Source of the DNA: Pseudomonadota bacterium
GTDB lineage: Bacteria; Pseudomonadota; Gammaproteobacteria; Xanthomonadales; Xanthomonadaceae
DNA length: 64,000 bases
Assembly (NCBI GenBank): GCA_023430045.1
Contig: JAEZCF010000019.1
Span: 1 to 64,000, forward strand
Direction of reading: 5' to 3'
Part shown: positions 41,471-50,265 of the stretch, in pieces
Position numbering within the stretch: the first letter of the stretch is position 1
Layout of the letters: each line of letters starts with the position of its first letter
Notes under the pieces: generated by a model
What the model was told of the DNA's origin: nothing
Databases searched by the model: none
What the model saw: only the letters and a program-made list of their open reading frames with translations
Translations under genes and position numbers: made by a program

Positions 41471-42160
41471 ATGCGCGGACTCGATTTCAGCTCCTGGCAG
41501 GCCGTGCTTTCCACCCTTGCCGGGCTGGCCATCATCACCCTCATCGGCGTCGGCATCCGGTTGCTGGTCATGCAGACGCTGCAGGCACGGCGGGAGCGGG
41601 AAAACCGCCAGATCAACGAACGCCTGCGCACCCTCATGGCGGCCTACAAGACCCTCGGTGGCTCGTTCAGCGGCGAGCTTGGCGTGGATCCCATGCATCT
41701 GCGCGAACTGCGCCAGCGCATGCGCGAACAAGGGCTGGCCGAACCCGGGTCGGATCGTGCACGACGCATCCGCGATGCGGTGGAAGCCGCGCTGTCGGAC
41801 ATCCTGCTGCTGGGCACGGACGAACAGGTGAAGCTGGCCGCGCATGCCGCCAACGAAATGGCCCAGGGGCGGCCGGTACATCTGCACGCGCTGGTGGTTT
41901 CGCTGCGCGATTTCATCCGCGAGGCGCTGGACCTGGCGCCCATCCCGGCAGGCCTGGCCATTCCCCACCAGGGGCCCGCCCGTCCCTCCTCCGGTGGTGG
42001 GGGCAAGGGCCGCACGGACGGCGACAGCCGCGGCGGCAAGGGTGGCGGGGGAGGTGGCGGCGGTGGTGGTGGCGCCGGCATGGGCGCGATGGGCGGCATG
42101 GGTGCCGGCGTGGCGGCAGGCGCGGCGGGCACCGACGAGAGTGACGCCCGTACATCCTGA
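41471..42160 (+). CDS. Membrane-anchored protein with glycine-rich tail
   Basis: A 229-residue protein, not recognised by a named function. One N-terminal helix (about 9-33, AVLSTLAGLAIITLIGVGIRLLV) is followed by a charged helical region (Arg/Gln/Glu-rich, to about 155). The last ~60 residues are an unusual Gly/Ser/Met tract (KGGGG... then MGAMGGMGAG). It lies 110 bp after the histone-like gene in the same direction. Single-pass topology with a cytoplasmic domain is expected. Low-complexity tail may be flexible. Confidence 0.75.
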   Translation: MRGLDFSSWQAVLSTLAGLAIITLIGVGIRLLVMQTLQARRERENRQINERLRTLMAAYKTLGGSFSGELGVDPMHLRELRQRMREQGLAEPGSDRARRIRDAVEAALSDILLLGTDEQVKLAAHAANEMAQGRPVHLHALVVSLRDFIREALDLAPIPAGLAIPHQGPARPSSGGGGKGRTDGDSRGGKGGGGGGGGGGGAGMGAMGGMGAGVAAGAAGTDESDARTS

Positions 42161-42188
42161 AGCGTGGCGGCACCCACGCGGCCGTGCG

Positions 42189-42554
42189 TCAACGCGGTGA
42201 CGGCAGCTCCAGTACCGGTACGAACCCGCCGAAGATCATCCGCCTGCCGTCGAACGGCATGGGGTTGTGGGCCGGATCCATGCGTGGATCATCCATCATC
42301 TTCTGCATGCCTGCATCGCGGGTGGCCTTGTCCGGCCACTCGATCCAGGAAAAGACGATCGTCTCGTCATCCCGGGCCGCCACGGCGCGCTGGAAATCGG
42401 TGAGCGTGCCCTGCGGCACGTCGTCTCCCCAGCACTCCACCACGCGCGTGGCGCCGAATTCCAGGATCAACGAATCGCCGGCATTGGCATGCTCAAGGAA
42501 TGCCTGCTTGTTGGCGGTCGGCACCGCCAGCACGAAACCATCGATGTAGCTCAT
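42189..42554 (-). CDS. DUF1428 family protein
   Basis: A 121-residue small cytosolic protein. The opening MSYIDGFVLAVPTANKQAF and VVECWGDDVPQGTLTDFQRAV, and IVFSWIEWPDKATRDAGMQKMMDDPRM, fit DUF1428 (YbaA-like, ferredoxin-like dimeric alpha/beta barrel fold). The ATG at 42554 fixes the start; the longer in-frame extension is basic noise. Function is unknown. It converges with the Gly-rich protein gene. Confidence 0.86.
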   Translation of the reverse strand: MSYIDGFVLAVPTANKQAFLEHANAGDSLILEFGATRVVECWGDDVPQGTLTDFQRAVAARDDETIVFSWIEWPDKATRDAGMQKMMDDPRMDPAHNPMPFDGRRMIFGGFVPVLELPSPR

Positions 42555-42854
42555 GTCTGTTCTCCCGATATGGATACGACAGTGGCCGGGCCGCAAGCGA
42601 CACGCCTGCGCATCGGCAGCCGGAAACGACAAGCCTGTCGAGGCCATTCGCGCCAGCCTGACGGAGTGTGGACGTGGATTGCACAAGCGGATGTGACAGG
42701 CGCGCGTGTATGCCTGAAATCAGCTGAATACCAGCCTAAAACGAGCGTCGCGCTTTCAGGATGTGTTGGGGCGAAAAACGGAAACTTTACATACCCGATT
42801 GCGGTGGCGTTCCGCGCCATTGCGACAACATCAGAAAGACAAGAGGTTGTACCC
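42555..42854. other. Intergenic region upstream of the Ax21-like gene
   Basis: 300 bp between divergent genes. I see no convincing ORF. Its right end carries AAGAGG 8 bp before the Ax21 ATG. Confidence 0.5.
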
Positions 42855-43427
42855 ATGAAGACTTCGCTGATCGCACTGGCCCTTGCCGCTGCCCTGCCGT
42901 TCGCTGCCTCGGCCGCCGACAACCTGTCCTACAACTACGTCGAAGGCGACTACGTAAAGACCAGCGCTGACGGCGGCAAGGCCGAAGGCTGGGGCGTGAA
43001 GGGCTCCTATGGCGTGCTGCCGAACATGCATGTGTTCGCCGACTACAGCAAGCAGGAAGTGAAGGCCACCGACGCCGATGTGGACCAGTGGCGCGTGGGC
43101 GTGGGCTACAACACCCCGATCGCGGCATCCACCGACTTCGTGGCGCGCGCTGCCTACAACAAGTTCGACCCGAAGGATGGCCTGGATTTCAACGGCTACA
43201 GCGCCGAAGCCGGCATCCGTACCGCATTCGGCCAGCATGCCGAGGTGTACGCCATGGCCGGGTATGAGGACTACAGCAAGAAGCACGGCATCAACCCGGA
43301 AGGCGAGTGGTACGGCCGCCTGGGCGCACAGGTCAAGCTGAACCAGAACTGGGGCATCAGCGGCGACCTGAAGATGAACCGCGATGGCGACAAGGAATAT
43401 TCGGTCGGCCCGCGCTTCTCCTGGTAA
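42855..43427 (+). CDS. Ax21 family outer-membrane protein
   Basis: A 190-residue secreted protein. A signal peptide (MKTSLIALALAAALPFAASA) precedes the mature start ADNLSYNYVEGDYVKTS, which is the Ax21 family opening. The rest is alternating aromatic/polar beta-strand sequence ending in ...YSVGPRFSW with a C-terminal aromatic, as in outer-membrane beta-barrels. Ax21 was once proposed as a rice-immune elicitor and quorum factor; the elicitor claims were retracted, but the family is a real small porin-like protein of Xanthomonadaceae. A strong hairpin follows. Confidence 0.88.
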   Translation: MKTSLIALALAAALPFAASAADNLSYNYVEGDYVKTSADGGKAEGWGVKGSYGVLPNMHVFADYSKQEVKATDADVDQWRVGVGYNTPIAASTDFVARAAYNKFDPKDGLDFNGYSAEAGIRTAFGQHAEVYAMAGYEDYSKKHGINPEGEWYGRLGAQVKLNQNWGISGDLKMNRDGDKEYSVGPRFSW

Positions 43428-43493
43428 CTGCCGCGCGTAGTCGCAGCACCTGCCAGCCGTGGCGCATCGAGCATGCGTCGCGGCGGCAGTCAG

Positions 43494-43530
43494 AATGAAA
43501 CAGGCCCGGCATTGCCGGGCCTGTTTCATT
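43494..43530. terminator. Bidirectional terminator between the Ax21-like and DUF6165-like genes
   Basis: A 17-bp perfect stem, AATGAAACAGGCCCGGC and its complement around ATT, with A and T flanks so it can end transcription from both convergent genes. Confidence 0.85.
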
Positions 43531-43554
43531 GAGGACGAAAGGCAGCGGGCGCGT

Positions 43555-43944
43555 TCATTCCCCCTGGTACTGCTTTTCCTCAACCAGGGCCGAACCGGCC
43601 ACGCGGTTGATCTCGTTCTTCACCTGCACGCGTTCGCCATTGGTCTGGTACACGCCGCGCGCCAGCTGCACGAACGCATCGTCGAACTGCTGTGCTGCTT
43701 CCTTGTCGCGCAGCTGGTCCTGGATGTCCCACATGCGCTCGTTGATCGCCTTCAGCGACTGCTTCAGCGCATCCAGGGCTGGCTGGCTGGCCTGTTGCTT
43801 CGCGAACAGCGGCAGCAGGCCACCCAGTTCGGTCCGCACATTGGCCAGCTTGGTTGCATCGCCGATGCGCTCGGCCTTGATTTCCAGGATGGTGATCTTG
43901 TCGATCAGCTCGCCGATCGATACCGGGGTCAGGATCGCGTGCAC
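43555..43944 (-). CDS. DUF6165 family protein
   Basis: A 129-residue soluble protein. It reads ILTPVSIGELIDKITILEIKAERI near the start, the DUF6165 opening, followed by a long helical segment. The GTG at 43944 gives the family-typical start; the in-frame ATG at 43986 adds a 14-residue leader that does not look conserved. Function is unknown; relatives often lie near LPS or glycan genes. It stands beside a DUF1456 gene in the same direction. Confidence 0.82.
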   Translation of the reverse strand: MHAILTPVSIGELIDKITILEIKAERIGDATKLANVRTELGGLLPLFAKQQASQPALDALKQSLKAINERMWDIQDQLRDKEAAQQFDDAFVQLARGVYQTNGERVQVKNEINRVAGSALVEEKQYQGE

Positions 43945-43992
43945 GCCGTGGCTCCATTGAACAGGCGGGCATGATAGCGCGCCCATCCCCGG

Positions 43993-44460
43993 TCAACCGC
44001 GAACGCGCTCCACCAGCCCCTTGAGGAAGTAGCGCAGCAGCTGGTCGCCGGCACGACGGAAGTTCTTGTGATCGCGCTGGCGGAACACGGCGCTGAGCTC
44101 GGGCTTGGTCACCGCGAAGCCGGCACGCTGGAAGATGTCCTGCAGGTCGACGTCGCGCAGCTGGAAGGCCACCCGCAGCTTCTTCAGGATCAGGTTGTTG
44201 TCGATGCGCGTTTCGATCGCGCGCTGTGGCTGGCTTTCATCGCGGCCGCGCAGGTGCACGATCAGGCCATCCAGCACGTGTGCCAGGGCGGCATCGCTGC
44301 AGGGCTCGAAACCGGGTTCGCTCTCCTGCTTCAGCCAGGCATTGACCTGTTCGGCGGTGACGGCGAACTCGGGATCGGCCAGTTCGCACAGCACCACGAT
44401 GTGGTTGTCGCTCAGGTCGAGGGCATAGCGCAGGCTGCGCAGGACATCGTTGTTGATCAT
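43993..44460 (-). CDS. DUF1456 family protein (YehS-like)
   Basis: A 155-residue protein with two tandem DUF1456 units: MINNDVLRSLRYALDLSD then a second at about 85-150 (DNNLILKKLRVAFQLRDVDLQDIFQRAGF). The ATG at 44460 is the family start; earlier in-frame ATGs lie outside the domain. Function is unknown. Confidence 0.87.
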   Translation of the reverse strand: MINNDVLRSLRYALDLSDNHIVVLCELADPEFAVTAEQVNAWLKQESEPGFEPCSDAALAHVLDGLIVHLRGRDESQPQRAIETRIDNNLILKKLRVAFQLRDVDLQDIFQRAGFAVTKPELSAVFRQRDHKNFRRAGDQLLRYFLKGLVERVRG

Positions 44461-44581
44461 CTTCTTCCACACCGCCGGCACGGCGCGCCGGGACAGGCAT
44501 TGTAGCGCCCGCCGGTCCGTCATCCTGTTGTCATCGAACTGCAGCACAGTGCGCGTCGACCTTTCCAGTCAGGAACCACGG

Positions 44582-45067
44582 ATGCGCGCGCGGATTTCGA
44601 TGATAGTGCTGGCCGCCGTCCTCGCGGCGCCGGCATGGGCGCAGTCGGCCTATGTGCCGCTCGAACAGCGCCTTGGCGCTGCCCGGCTCGCCGAGGTCGG
44701 CCTCACCGCGCGTCAGGTGCAGCAGCTGGACAGCCTGCTGCAGCAGGCCATGATCGGGCAGACCACGCCGGCACCGACTGCTGTCGCAGGCCCCATGGCG
44801 GGCGCTGCGCCGGTGCCACCGCCCATGCATATCGGCCTGGACGAGGGGCCGGTGAAGGCGCGCGCCACAGGACGGATCGAAGGTTGGGAGCCGGGCACGT
44901 TGTTTACCCTGGACAATGGCCAGCAATGGCAGGTGCTGAAAGGCCGCATGACCCTGCGCACGCCTGTCCGGGACCCGCAGATCGAGGTGGTGCCGGGTAT
45001 TGCCGGGCGCTGGTTCCTGCAGGTGGACCCGGACCTGCCCAAGGCGCGCGTATACCGCGTGCGCTGA
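44582..45067 (+). CDS. Secreted hypothetical protein
   Basis: A 161-residue protein with a signal peptide (ARISMIVLAAVLAAPAWAQSA). The mature part has a Gln-rich helix, a Pro/Ala linker (about 60-85) and a C-terminal beta-rich domain (GRIEGWEPGTLFTLDNGQQWQVLKGRMTL) that looks like a small beta-barrel. Not assigned to a named family. It precedes the SDR gene by about 80 bp. Confidence 0.75.
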   Translation: MRARISMIVLAAVLAAPAWAQSAYVPLEQRLGAARLAEVGLTARQVQQLDSLLQQAMIGQTTPAPTAVAGPMAGAAPVPPPMHIGLDEGPVKARATGRIEGWEPGTLFTLDNGQQWQVLKGRMTLRTPVRDPQIEVVPGIAGRWFLQVDPDLPKARVYRVR

Positions 45068-45146
45068 CGCAACGTGGACACAGCCAGCGCAGCGGCAGGT
45101 AGACAGTGACAGAATGTGCGTCTGGTTCCTGCTGGAGTTCTGCCTG

Positions 45147-45899
45147 ATGACCCGTACCGCCCTGATCACCGGTGCCACTTCCGGCTTCGGTGCCGCTGCC
45201 GTTCACCGCTTTGCGAAAGCGGGCTGGAAGGTGATCGCCACCGGCCGTCGCGGCGAGCGCCTGCAGCCGCTGGTGCAGACCTACGGTGCCGACCGGGTGC
45301 ATGCCGCCGTGTTCGACGTGCGCGATGGCGTGGCGATGGAAGCCGCACTGGCCGCGCTGCCGCCGGAATTCGCGCAGATCGACCTGCTGGTCAACAATGC
45401 CGGTCTGGCGCAGGGGACCGCGCCGGCCCAGCATGCCAGCCTGGAAGACTGGCGCACGATGATCGATACCAACGTCACCGCGCTGGTTACCCTGACCCAT
45501 CGCCTGCTTCCGCAGCTTGTGCAGCGGAAGGGCGCGATCATCAACATCTCTTCGGTGGCAGGGGTCTATCCGTATCCGGGCGGGAACGCGTACGGCGGCA
45601 CCAAGGCATTCGTCAGCCAGTTCTCGCTGGGCCTGCGCTCGGACCTGCACGGTACCGGCGTACGTGTGACGACGATCGAACCGGGCATGGCCGAAACCGA
45701 ATTCACCGTGGTCCGTACGCATGGCGACCAGCTGGCGTCGGACAAGCTCTATACCGGCGCCAATCCGATGACCTCCGAGGACATCGCCGAGCAGATCTTC
45801 TGGGTAGCCAGCCTGCCGCCGCACCTGAACATCAACCGCCTGGAGCTGATGCCGGTCAGCCAGTCCTTCGCCGGTTTCCAGGTCGCCCGCGAGGGCTGA
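45147..45899 (+). CDS. SDR family NAD(P)-dependent oxidoreductase (YdfG-like)
   Basis: A 250-residue short-chain dehydrogenase. The cofactor motif TGATSGFGAAAVHRF (residues 7-21), NNAGLAQG (about 84-91), catalytic Ser in INISSVAGVYPYPG and the YGGTK catalytic Tyr-Lys (about 151-155) are all intact. The pattern TGATSGFGAA and the C-terminal EFTVVR...IFWVASLP match YdfG-type NADP-dependent 3-hydroxy acid (serine) dehydrogenases. The upstream in-frame extension before 45147 is outside the family. Confidence 0.91.
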   Translation: MTRTALITGATSGFGAAAVHRFAKAGWKVIATGRRGERLQPLVQTYGADRVHAAVFDVRDGVAMEAALAALPPEFAQIDLLVNNAGLAQGTAPAQHASLEDWRTMIDTNVTALVTLTHRLLPQLVQRKGAIINISSVAGVYPYPGGNAYGGTKAFVSQFSLGLRSDLHGTGVRVTTIEPGMAETEFTVVRTHGDQLASDKLYTGANPMTSEDIAEQIFWVASLPPHLNINRLELMPVSQSFAGFQVAREG

Positions 45900-45979
45900 C
45901 CTGGCCAGTGGCGCCCGCTGCGGGCGGGCATCTTCGGGGGGAAATCCTGGCGGCGCGGAGTGCCGGCCAGAGGGCCGCG

Positions 45980-46846
45980 TTATTGGGCCTTGATGGCCAT
46001 CGCCTGCAGGCCGGTGCCATCCAGCTTCTGCTTGGCATCGGACAGTTCGCCGGCGGTGCCATAGGGCCCCATGCGCACGCGGTACACCGTCCGGCCATTG
46101 ATTTCGGCCGATTCCACGCGCGCGGCCAGGCCGATCATCGCCAGCTTCGCCTTGGTGGCTTCGGCATCGCCGGAGGCGCCGAACGCTCCGGCCTGGAGGA
46201 TGTAACGCACGTTGCCAGCGGCAGGTGCTGTCGCCGTTGCAGCCTGGCCCGGGGCGGGTGCGGTCGCGGCGGGGACCGTTGCGGCAGGCGCGCGGTTGCT
46301 GGCCGTTGCCGCCTCGCCGAGCGGCGCAGGCAGCGAAGCGGGGCTGTTCGTTGCGGTACTGGCCACGGCCGTGCTGGCCGTGGTGGTCGCCGCCGTGGAT
46401 GTCGGCGCGGGTGCCGCCGCAGCCGGTACGGGCCTGCCTTCCAGGGCCGCCTGCGCACGCTGTGCCTCGCTGCGGGCGCGGCGCTGGTCTTCAGCCCGGG
46501 CGCTGGCGGCAAGTTCCGCGTCGGACATTTCCACTTCCTTGCCCGGCAGCAGGGTATAGAAATCGTACTGGGTAGCCGCTGGCCTGGCCGGTTCGGCCGG
46601 CTTCGGGGCAGGCGCATCCACCTGCGTACCGACATCCTCGTCGGCCTGCGCCACCGGCGCCGGTTGCGCGTTCGGGTCCGGTCGCGGTCCTGCGCGCAGG
46701 AAACCGTCCGCATCGCCCTTGAACAGGTTCGGCGCGGCCAGGAAGACCACGGCGGCGATGGCAACGCCTGCGACCAGCCACACCCATCCGGGCGTTCCCT
46801 GGCTGTTGTTGCGCCGTGCCTGGCTCTTGCCGCGTCGTGCTGCCAT
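45980..46846 (-). CDS. SPOR domain protein (FtsN-like)
   Basis: A 288-residue bitopic protein. A basic cytoplasmic start (ARRGKSQARRNNS) is followed by one helix (about 21-38, VWLVAGVAIAAVVFLAAP), a long Pro/Ala/Thr-rich periplasmic linker, and a C-terminal SPOR domain from about 210 (VRYILQAGAFGASGDAEATKAKLAMIGL). This is the FtsN layout, so a division role is likely. It follows argS in the same direction by 26 bp, the order typical of this family. Confidence 0.88.
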   Translation of the reverse strand: MAARRGKSQARRNNSQGTPGWVWLVAGVAIAAVVFLAAPNLFKGDADGFLRAGPRPDPNAQPAPVAQADEDVGTQVDAPAPKPAEPARPAATQYDFYTLLPGKEVEMSDAELAASARAEDQRRARSEAQRAQAALEGRPVPAAAAPAPTSTAATTTASTAVASTATNSPASLPAPLGEAATASNRAPAATVPAATAPAPGQAATATAPAAGNVRYILQAGAFGASGDAEATKAKLAMIGLAARVESAEINGRTVYRVRMGPYGTAGELSDAKQKLDGTGLQAMAIKAQ

Positions 46847-46872
46847 GTCTACTGCTTCTCCGGTCCGGTTGA

Positions 46873-48561
46873 TTACATTTTTTCAGGGGCGCCAACGCCC
46901 AGCAGCTGCAGGCCATTGGCCAGCACCTGGCGCGTGGCGCGGGCGAGGGTGAGTCTTGCGTTGCGTTCGCCGGCATCTTCAACCAGCACCGGCGTCCCGT
47001 GATACCACGTGTGGAAAGCATGCGCCAATTCACGAAGATATTGCGCGATCAAGTGGGGTTCGAGCGCGATACCCGCTGCCTCGACCACTTCCGGATAGCG
47101 CGACATTTCGTTCATCAGGTTCAGCGACGCCACGTCGTCAAGCGTGTTCAGCCCCGCGATGCCCTGTTCGGGGGCGTACGTCAGGCCCTTTTCCTGCGCC
47201 TGGCGCAGCAGGCTGCAGACGCGGGCGTGCGCATACTGCACGTAGAACACCGGGTTGTCGTTGCTCTGCTGGCGTGCCAGGTCGATGTCGAAGGTCAGCT
47301 GGGAGTCGGGCTTGCGCGCGATGAGGAACCAGCGGGTTGCATCGCGCCCAGCCTCTTCGATCAGGTCGCGCAGGGTGAAATAGCTGCCGGCGCGCTTGGA
47401 AAGCTTCACTTCCTCGCCACCGCGCATCACCGTCACCATCTGGTGCAGCACGTACTCCGGCCAGCCCTGCGGTATGCCCACTTCCATCGCCTGCAGGCCG
47501 GCGCGCACACGTGCCAGCGAACCGTGGTGGTCGGCGCCCAGTTCGGTGATGGCGCGCTCGTAGCCGCGCTGCCACTTGGAGAGGTGGTAGGCAACATCGG
47601 GCACGAAATAGGTGAACGTGCCGTCGGACTTGCGCATCACGCGGTCCTTGTCGTCACCGAAATCGGTCGAACGCAGCCACAGTGCGCCACCTTCCTCGTA
47701 GGTATGGCCGGATTCCTGCAGCCGGGCCACCGCTTCGGCGACCTTGCCATCGCTGTACAGCGAGCTTTCCAGGAAGTAGATGTCGAAATCCACGCCGAAT
47801 GCGGCCAGGTCCAGGTTCTGCTCGTTGCGCAGCCAGGCGACGGCGAAGCGGCGGATCGCGGACATGTCCTGCGGATCCCTGGCACCGACCACGGGAGTAC
47901 CTTCCAGGTCCACGCTGGCGCCCTGCATGTAGGCATCGGCGACGTCCTGGATGTAATCGCCGCGGTAGCCACCTTCCGGCCAGCCTGCTTCGTCGGGTTT
48001 GATGCCCATCAGCCGCGCCTGCGTGGACAGTGCGAGGTTCTCGATCTGCACGCCTGCGTCGTTGTAATAGAACTCGCGCTTGGCGTTCCAGCCGTTGGCA
48101 TCGAGCACGCGCGCGATGCAGTCGCCGATGGCGGCCGCGCGACCATGGCCGACATGCAGCGGCCCGGTGGGGTTGGCCGACACATATTCCACGCCTACCG
48201 TGCGGCCATTGCCGGACAGGTTGCGACCGTAGTCGGCGCCTTCCTTGAGGGCGCTGGCCGCTTCGCGCTGGAAAGCGCTGGCAGCGAGGTGGAAGTTGAT
48301 GAACCCCGGCCCGGCGATCTCGATCCTGCTGACATCGGCGCTCTTCGGCAGGGCGTCCAGCAGGGCCTGGGCGAGGGCGCGCGGATTGCTGCGCGCAGCC
48401 TTGGCCAGCAGCATCGCGGCATTGGTGGCAAAATCGCCATGGTCGCGGGTCTTCGGGCGTTCGACCACGAATTCCGGCGGCAGGGTGTCGGCGGGCAGGG
48501 TGCCATTGGCGCGCAGGGCTTCGATGCCTTGGCTGATCAGGGCGCGGAGGAAGTTTTTCAC
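46873..48561 (-). CDS. argS: Arginyl-tRNA synthetase
   Basis: A 562-residue class I synthetase. The HIGH-type motif [16 protein letters not shown] is at about 115-130, and the lysine-rich equivalent of KMSKS is at [12 protein letters not shown]; the C-terminal anticodon-binding DALR-type domain reads [11 protein letters not shown] then ...[12 protein letters not shown] chose the GTG at 48561 ([14 protein letters not shown]), which has AGG 5 bp upstream and gives family length; the ATG at 48597 has no ribosome binding site and adds 12 codons. Confidence 0.94.
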   Translation of the reverse strand: MKNFLRALISQGIEALRANGTLPADTLPPEFVVERPKTRDHGDFATNAAMLLAKAARSNPRALAQALLDALPKSADVSRIEIAGPGFINFHLAASAFQREAASALKEGADYGRNLSGNGRTVGVEYVSANPTGPLHVGHGRAAAIGDCIARVLDANGWNAKREFYYNDAGVQIENLALSTQARLMGIKPDEAGWPEGGYRGDYIQDVADAYMQGASVDLEGTPVVGARDPQDMSAIRRFAVAWLRNEQNLDLAAFGVDFDIYFLESSLYSDGKVAEAVARLQESGHTYEEGGALWLRSTDFGDDKDRVMRKSDGTFTYFVPDVAYHLSKWQRGYERAITELGADHHGSLARVRAGLQAMEVGIPQGWPEYVLHQMVTVMRGGEEVKLSKRAGSYFTLRDLIEEAGRDATRWFLIARKPDSQLTFDIDLARQQSNDNPVFYVQYAHARVCSLLRQAQEKGLTYAPEQGIAGLNTLDDVASLNLMNEMSRYPEVVEAAGIALEPHLIAQYLRELAHAFHTWYHGTPVLVEDAGERNARLTLARATRQVLANGLQLLGVGAPEKM

Positions 48562-48702
48562 GAGGCCTGCTGATGGTTGAGCGGCGGAATCCCCCATTTT
48601 AGCCGATCTGCCCGCCTCGGGCGGGGCCTTGGCATCCTTCGGCAGGCTGGGACTCAGGCATATGCCGGCCTGCCGTCGCTTGGCGGGCCGGGTGGCGGCT
48701 GC

Positions 48703-49383
48703 TCAGGAGAGCCAGCCGCGTTCAGCGAAGGACACCGGCCGGCCTTCTCCCACCACCAGGTGGTCCAGCAGTTTGATGTCCAGCAGGGCCAGGGCGCGCT
48801 GCAGTTCGGTGGTGACAACGCGATCGGCCTGCGAAGGTTCCGGGTTGCCGGAGGGATGGTTATGGCTGACGATCACGGACACGGCGTTCAGGGCCAACGC
48901 GCGACGCGCGACTTCCCGGGGGTGGACCGATGCCGTATTCACCGTGCCGTGGAACAGTTCCTCACAGGCCAGCAGGCGATGCTGGCTGTCCAGGAACAGC
49001 GCGACGAACACTTCGTTCGGCCGGCCGCGCAGCCGGTGCTGCAGATAGCGCGCTGCTACTCCGGCCGAACTGCCCACGCACTCCTTTTCGCTCAGGCGTG
49101 CCTGCAGGTGACGCTGCGCCAGCTCCAGTGCGGCCACCAGCGTGCAGCTGCGGGCCGGTCCAAGTCCCGGCAACCGTGACAGTCCGGCGGCAGGCAGGTC
49201 CAGCAGGCAGCGCAGCGGGCCATGTTCGACCAGCAGGTGGCGGGCAGTCTGTACCGCGTCGCGGCCGCGGGTACCCGAGCCGAGGAACAACGCCAGCAGC
49301 TCGGCGTCCGACAGGGTGCCGGGACCATGTGCGAGCAGGCGTTCACGGGGGCGTTCCTGCGAGGGCCAGTCCTGGATCGTCAT
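48703..49383 (-). CDS. radC: RadC family protein (JAB/MPN domain)
   Basis: A 226-residue protein. The N-terminal helix-hairpin-helix region begins RPRERLLAHGPGTLSDAELLALFLGSGTRG. The JAB/MPN metal site is complete: the Glu in EELFHGTVN, HNHPSGNPEPSQAD with two His, Ser and Asp (about 172-185). RadC was long called a DNA repair protein; its true role is unclear. The ATG at 49383 gives the family start. Confidence 0.92.
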   Translation of the reverse strand: MTIQDWPSQERPRERLLAHGPGTLSDAELLALFLGSGTRGRDAVQTARHLLVEHGPLRCLLDLPAAGLSRLPGLGPARSCTLVAALELAQRHLQARLSEKECVGSSAGVAARYLQHRLRGRPNEVFVALFLDSQHRLLACEELFHGTVNTASVHPREVARRALALNAVSVIVSHNHPSGNPEPSQADRVVTTELQRALALLDIKLLDHLVVGEGRPVSFAERGWLS

Positions 49384-49441
49384 GGGACGAGCATGCTCCG
49401 GCACCCACTGCCATGCGATCAGGCGGCGCCCCCCGCCCAGC

Positions 49442-50086
49442 TCAGGAAGGCTCGCTGCCGCTGATCGGGTAAGCCCGCAGAAAGGCATGCAGCTCGTGGT
49501 TTCCGTTCAGCCCCAGCTTGCGCATCGCATCGGATTTCTGCCGGCTCACGGTCTTGGGGCTGCGGCCCCGTCGCTGCGCGATCGTGTTGATGTTCAAGCC
49601 GTTGCGCAGCCCTTCAAGCACCTCCCGTTCGCCCCGCGACAGTGAGGCGGGGCTGCCGCGGTGGGAGAGGTCGCGCTCACGCAGGTGCGAACGCAGGTTC
49701 TGCGATACATAGGTCTGGTCGGCGGCGGCGCTGCGTACCGCCGCAGCCAGTTCCTCGAAGTCCGCCGCCTTGTCCAGCGCGCCCCGTGCGCCACGGCGCA
49801 GCAGCGTGGCCAGTACGCTGGGGCTGGCGGTAGCGGTCAGCACGACCACAGGCAGCTGCGGATGGGTCCGGCGGATGTGGTCGAGCAGTTCGGGCCCATC
49901 CAGGCCTTCGCCCGGCATGCTCAGGTCGGTCAGCACCACGTCGCAGGGTTGTTGCTGCAGCAGGGCCATCAGGGAGCGGCCGCCGGGGGCTTCGCCCACC
50001 ACGTCGATCTGCGCGTTGCGCAGCAGGACGCGGGCACCGTGCAGGATGATCGGGTGGTCGTCGGCGATGATGGTGCGTATGAACAC
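49442..50086 (-). CDS. Response regulator, NarL/LuxR family (orphan)
   Basis: A 214-residue regulator. The receiver shows IADDHPIILHGARVLL, phospho-Asp in VVLTDLSMPGEGLDGPEL, and VVVLTATASP; the C-terminal HTH reads LSRGEREVLEGLRNGLNINTIAQRRGRSPKTVSRQKSDAMRKLGL-type. The GTG at 50086 is preferred because CAGGAG sits 6 bp upstream; the ATG at 50101 lacks a site. No kinase gene is adjacent, so its partner is elsewhere. RcsB/BvgA-like regulators share this layout. It is divergent from coaBC. Confidence 0.9.
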   Translation of the reverse strand: MFIRTIIADDHPIILHGARVLLRNAQIDVVGEAPGGRSLMALLQQQPCDVVLTDLSMPGEGLDGPELLDHIRRTHPQLPVVVLTATASPSVLATLLRRGARGALDKAADFEELAAAVRSAAADQTYVSQNLRSHLRERDLSHRGSPASLSRGEREVLEGLRNGLNINTIAQRRGRSPKTVSRQKSDAMRKLGLNGNHELHAFLRAYPISGSEPS

Positions 50087-50265
50087 GGGGCGCTCCTGCA
50101 TCAGGATGGAACCGCTGGCGGCGAGCGGGGGCCGTCATGGCCGCGTCGGTCATTCTGGATCGCTTGTCGTACATGTACTTATGTCCGCCGGTCATATCCG
50201 GCGCCATACGGCGATAACTGGCCCTTCGGGTAAGCTAATGCCTTTGCGTGCATAGGATTTTCCCG

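Noticed and set aside
46999..48573. Plus-strand ORF of 524 residues opposite argS
   Set aside because: argS on the minus strand is unambiguous; the plus frame is a low-complexity shadow.
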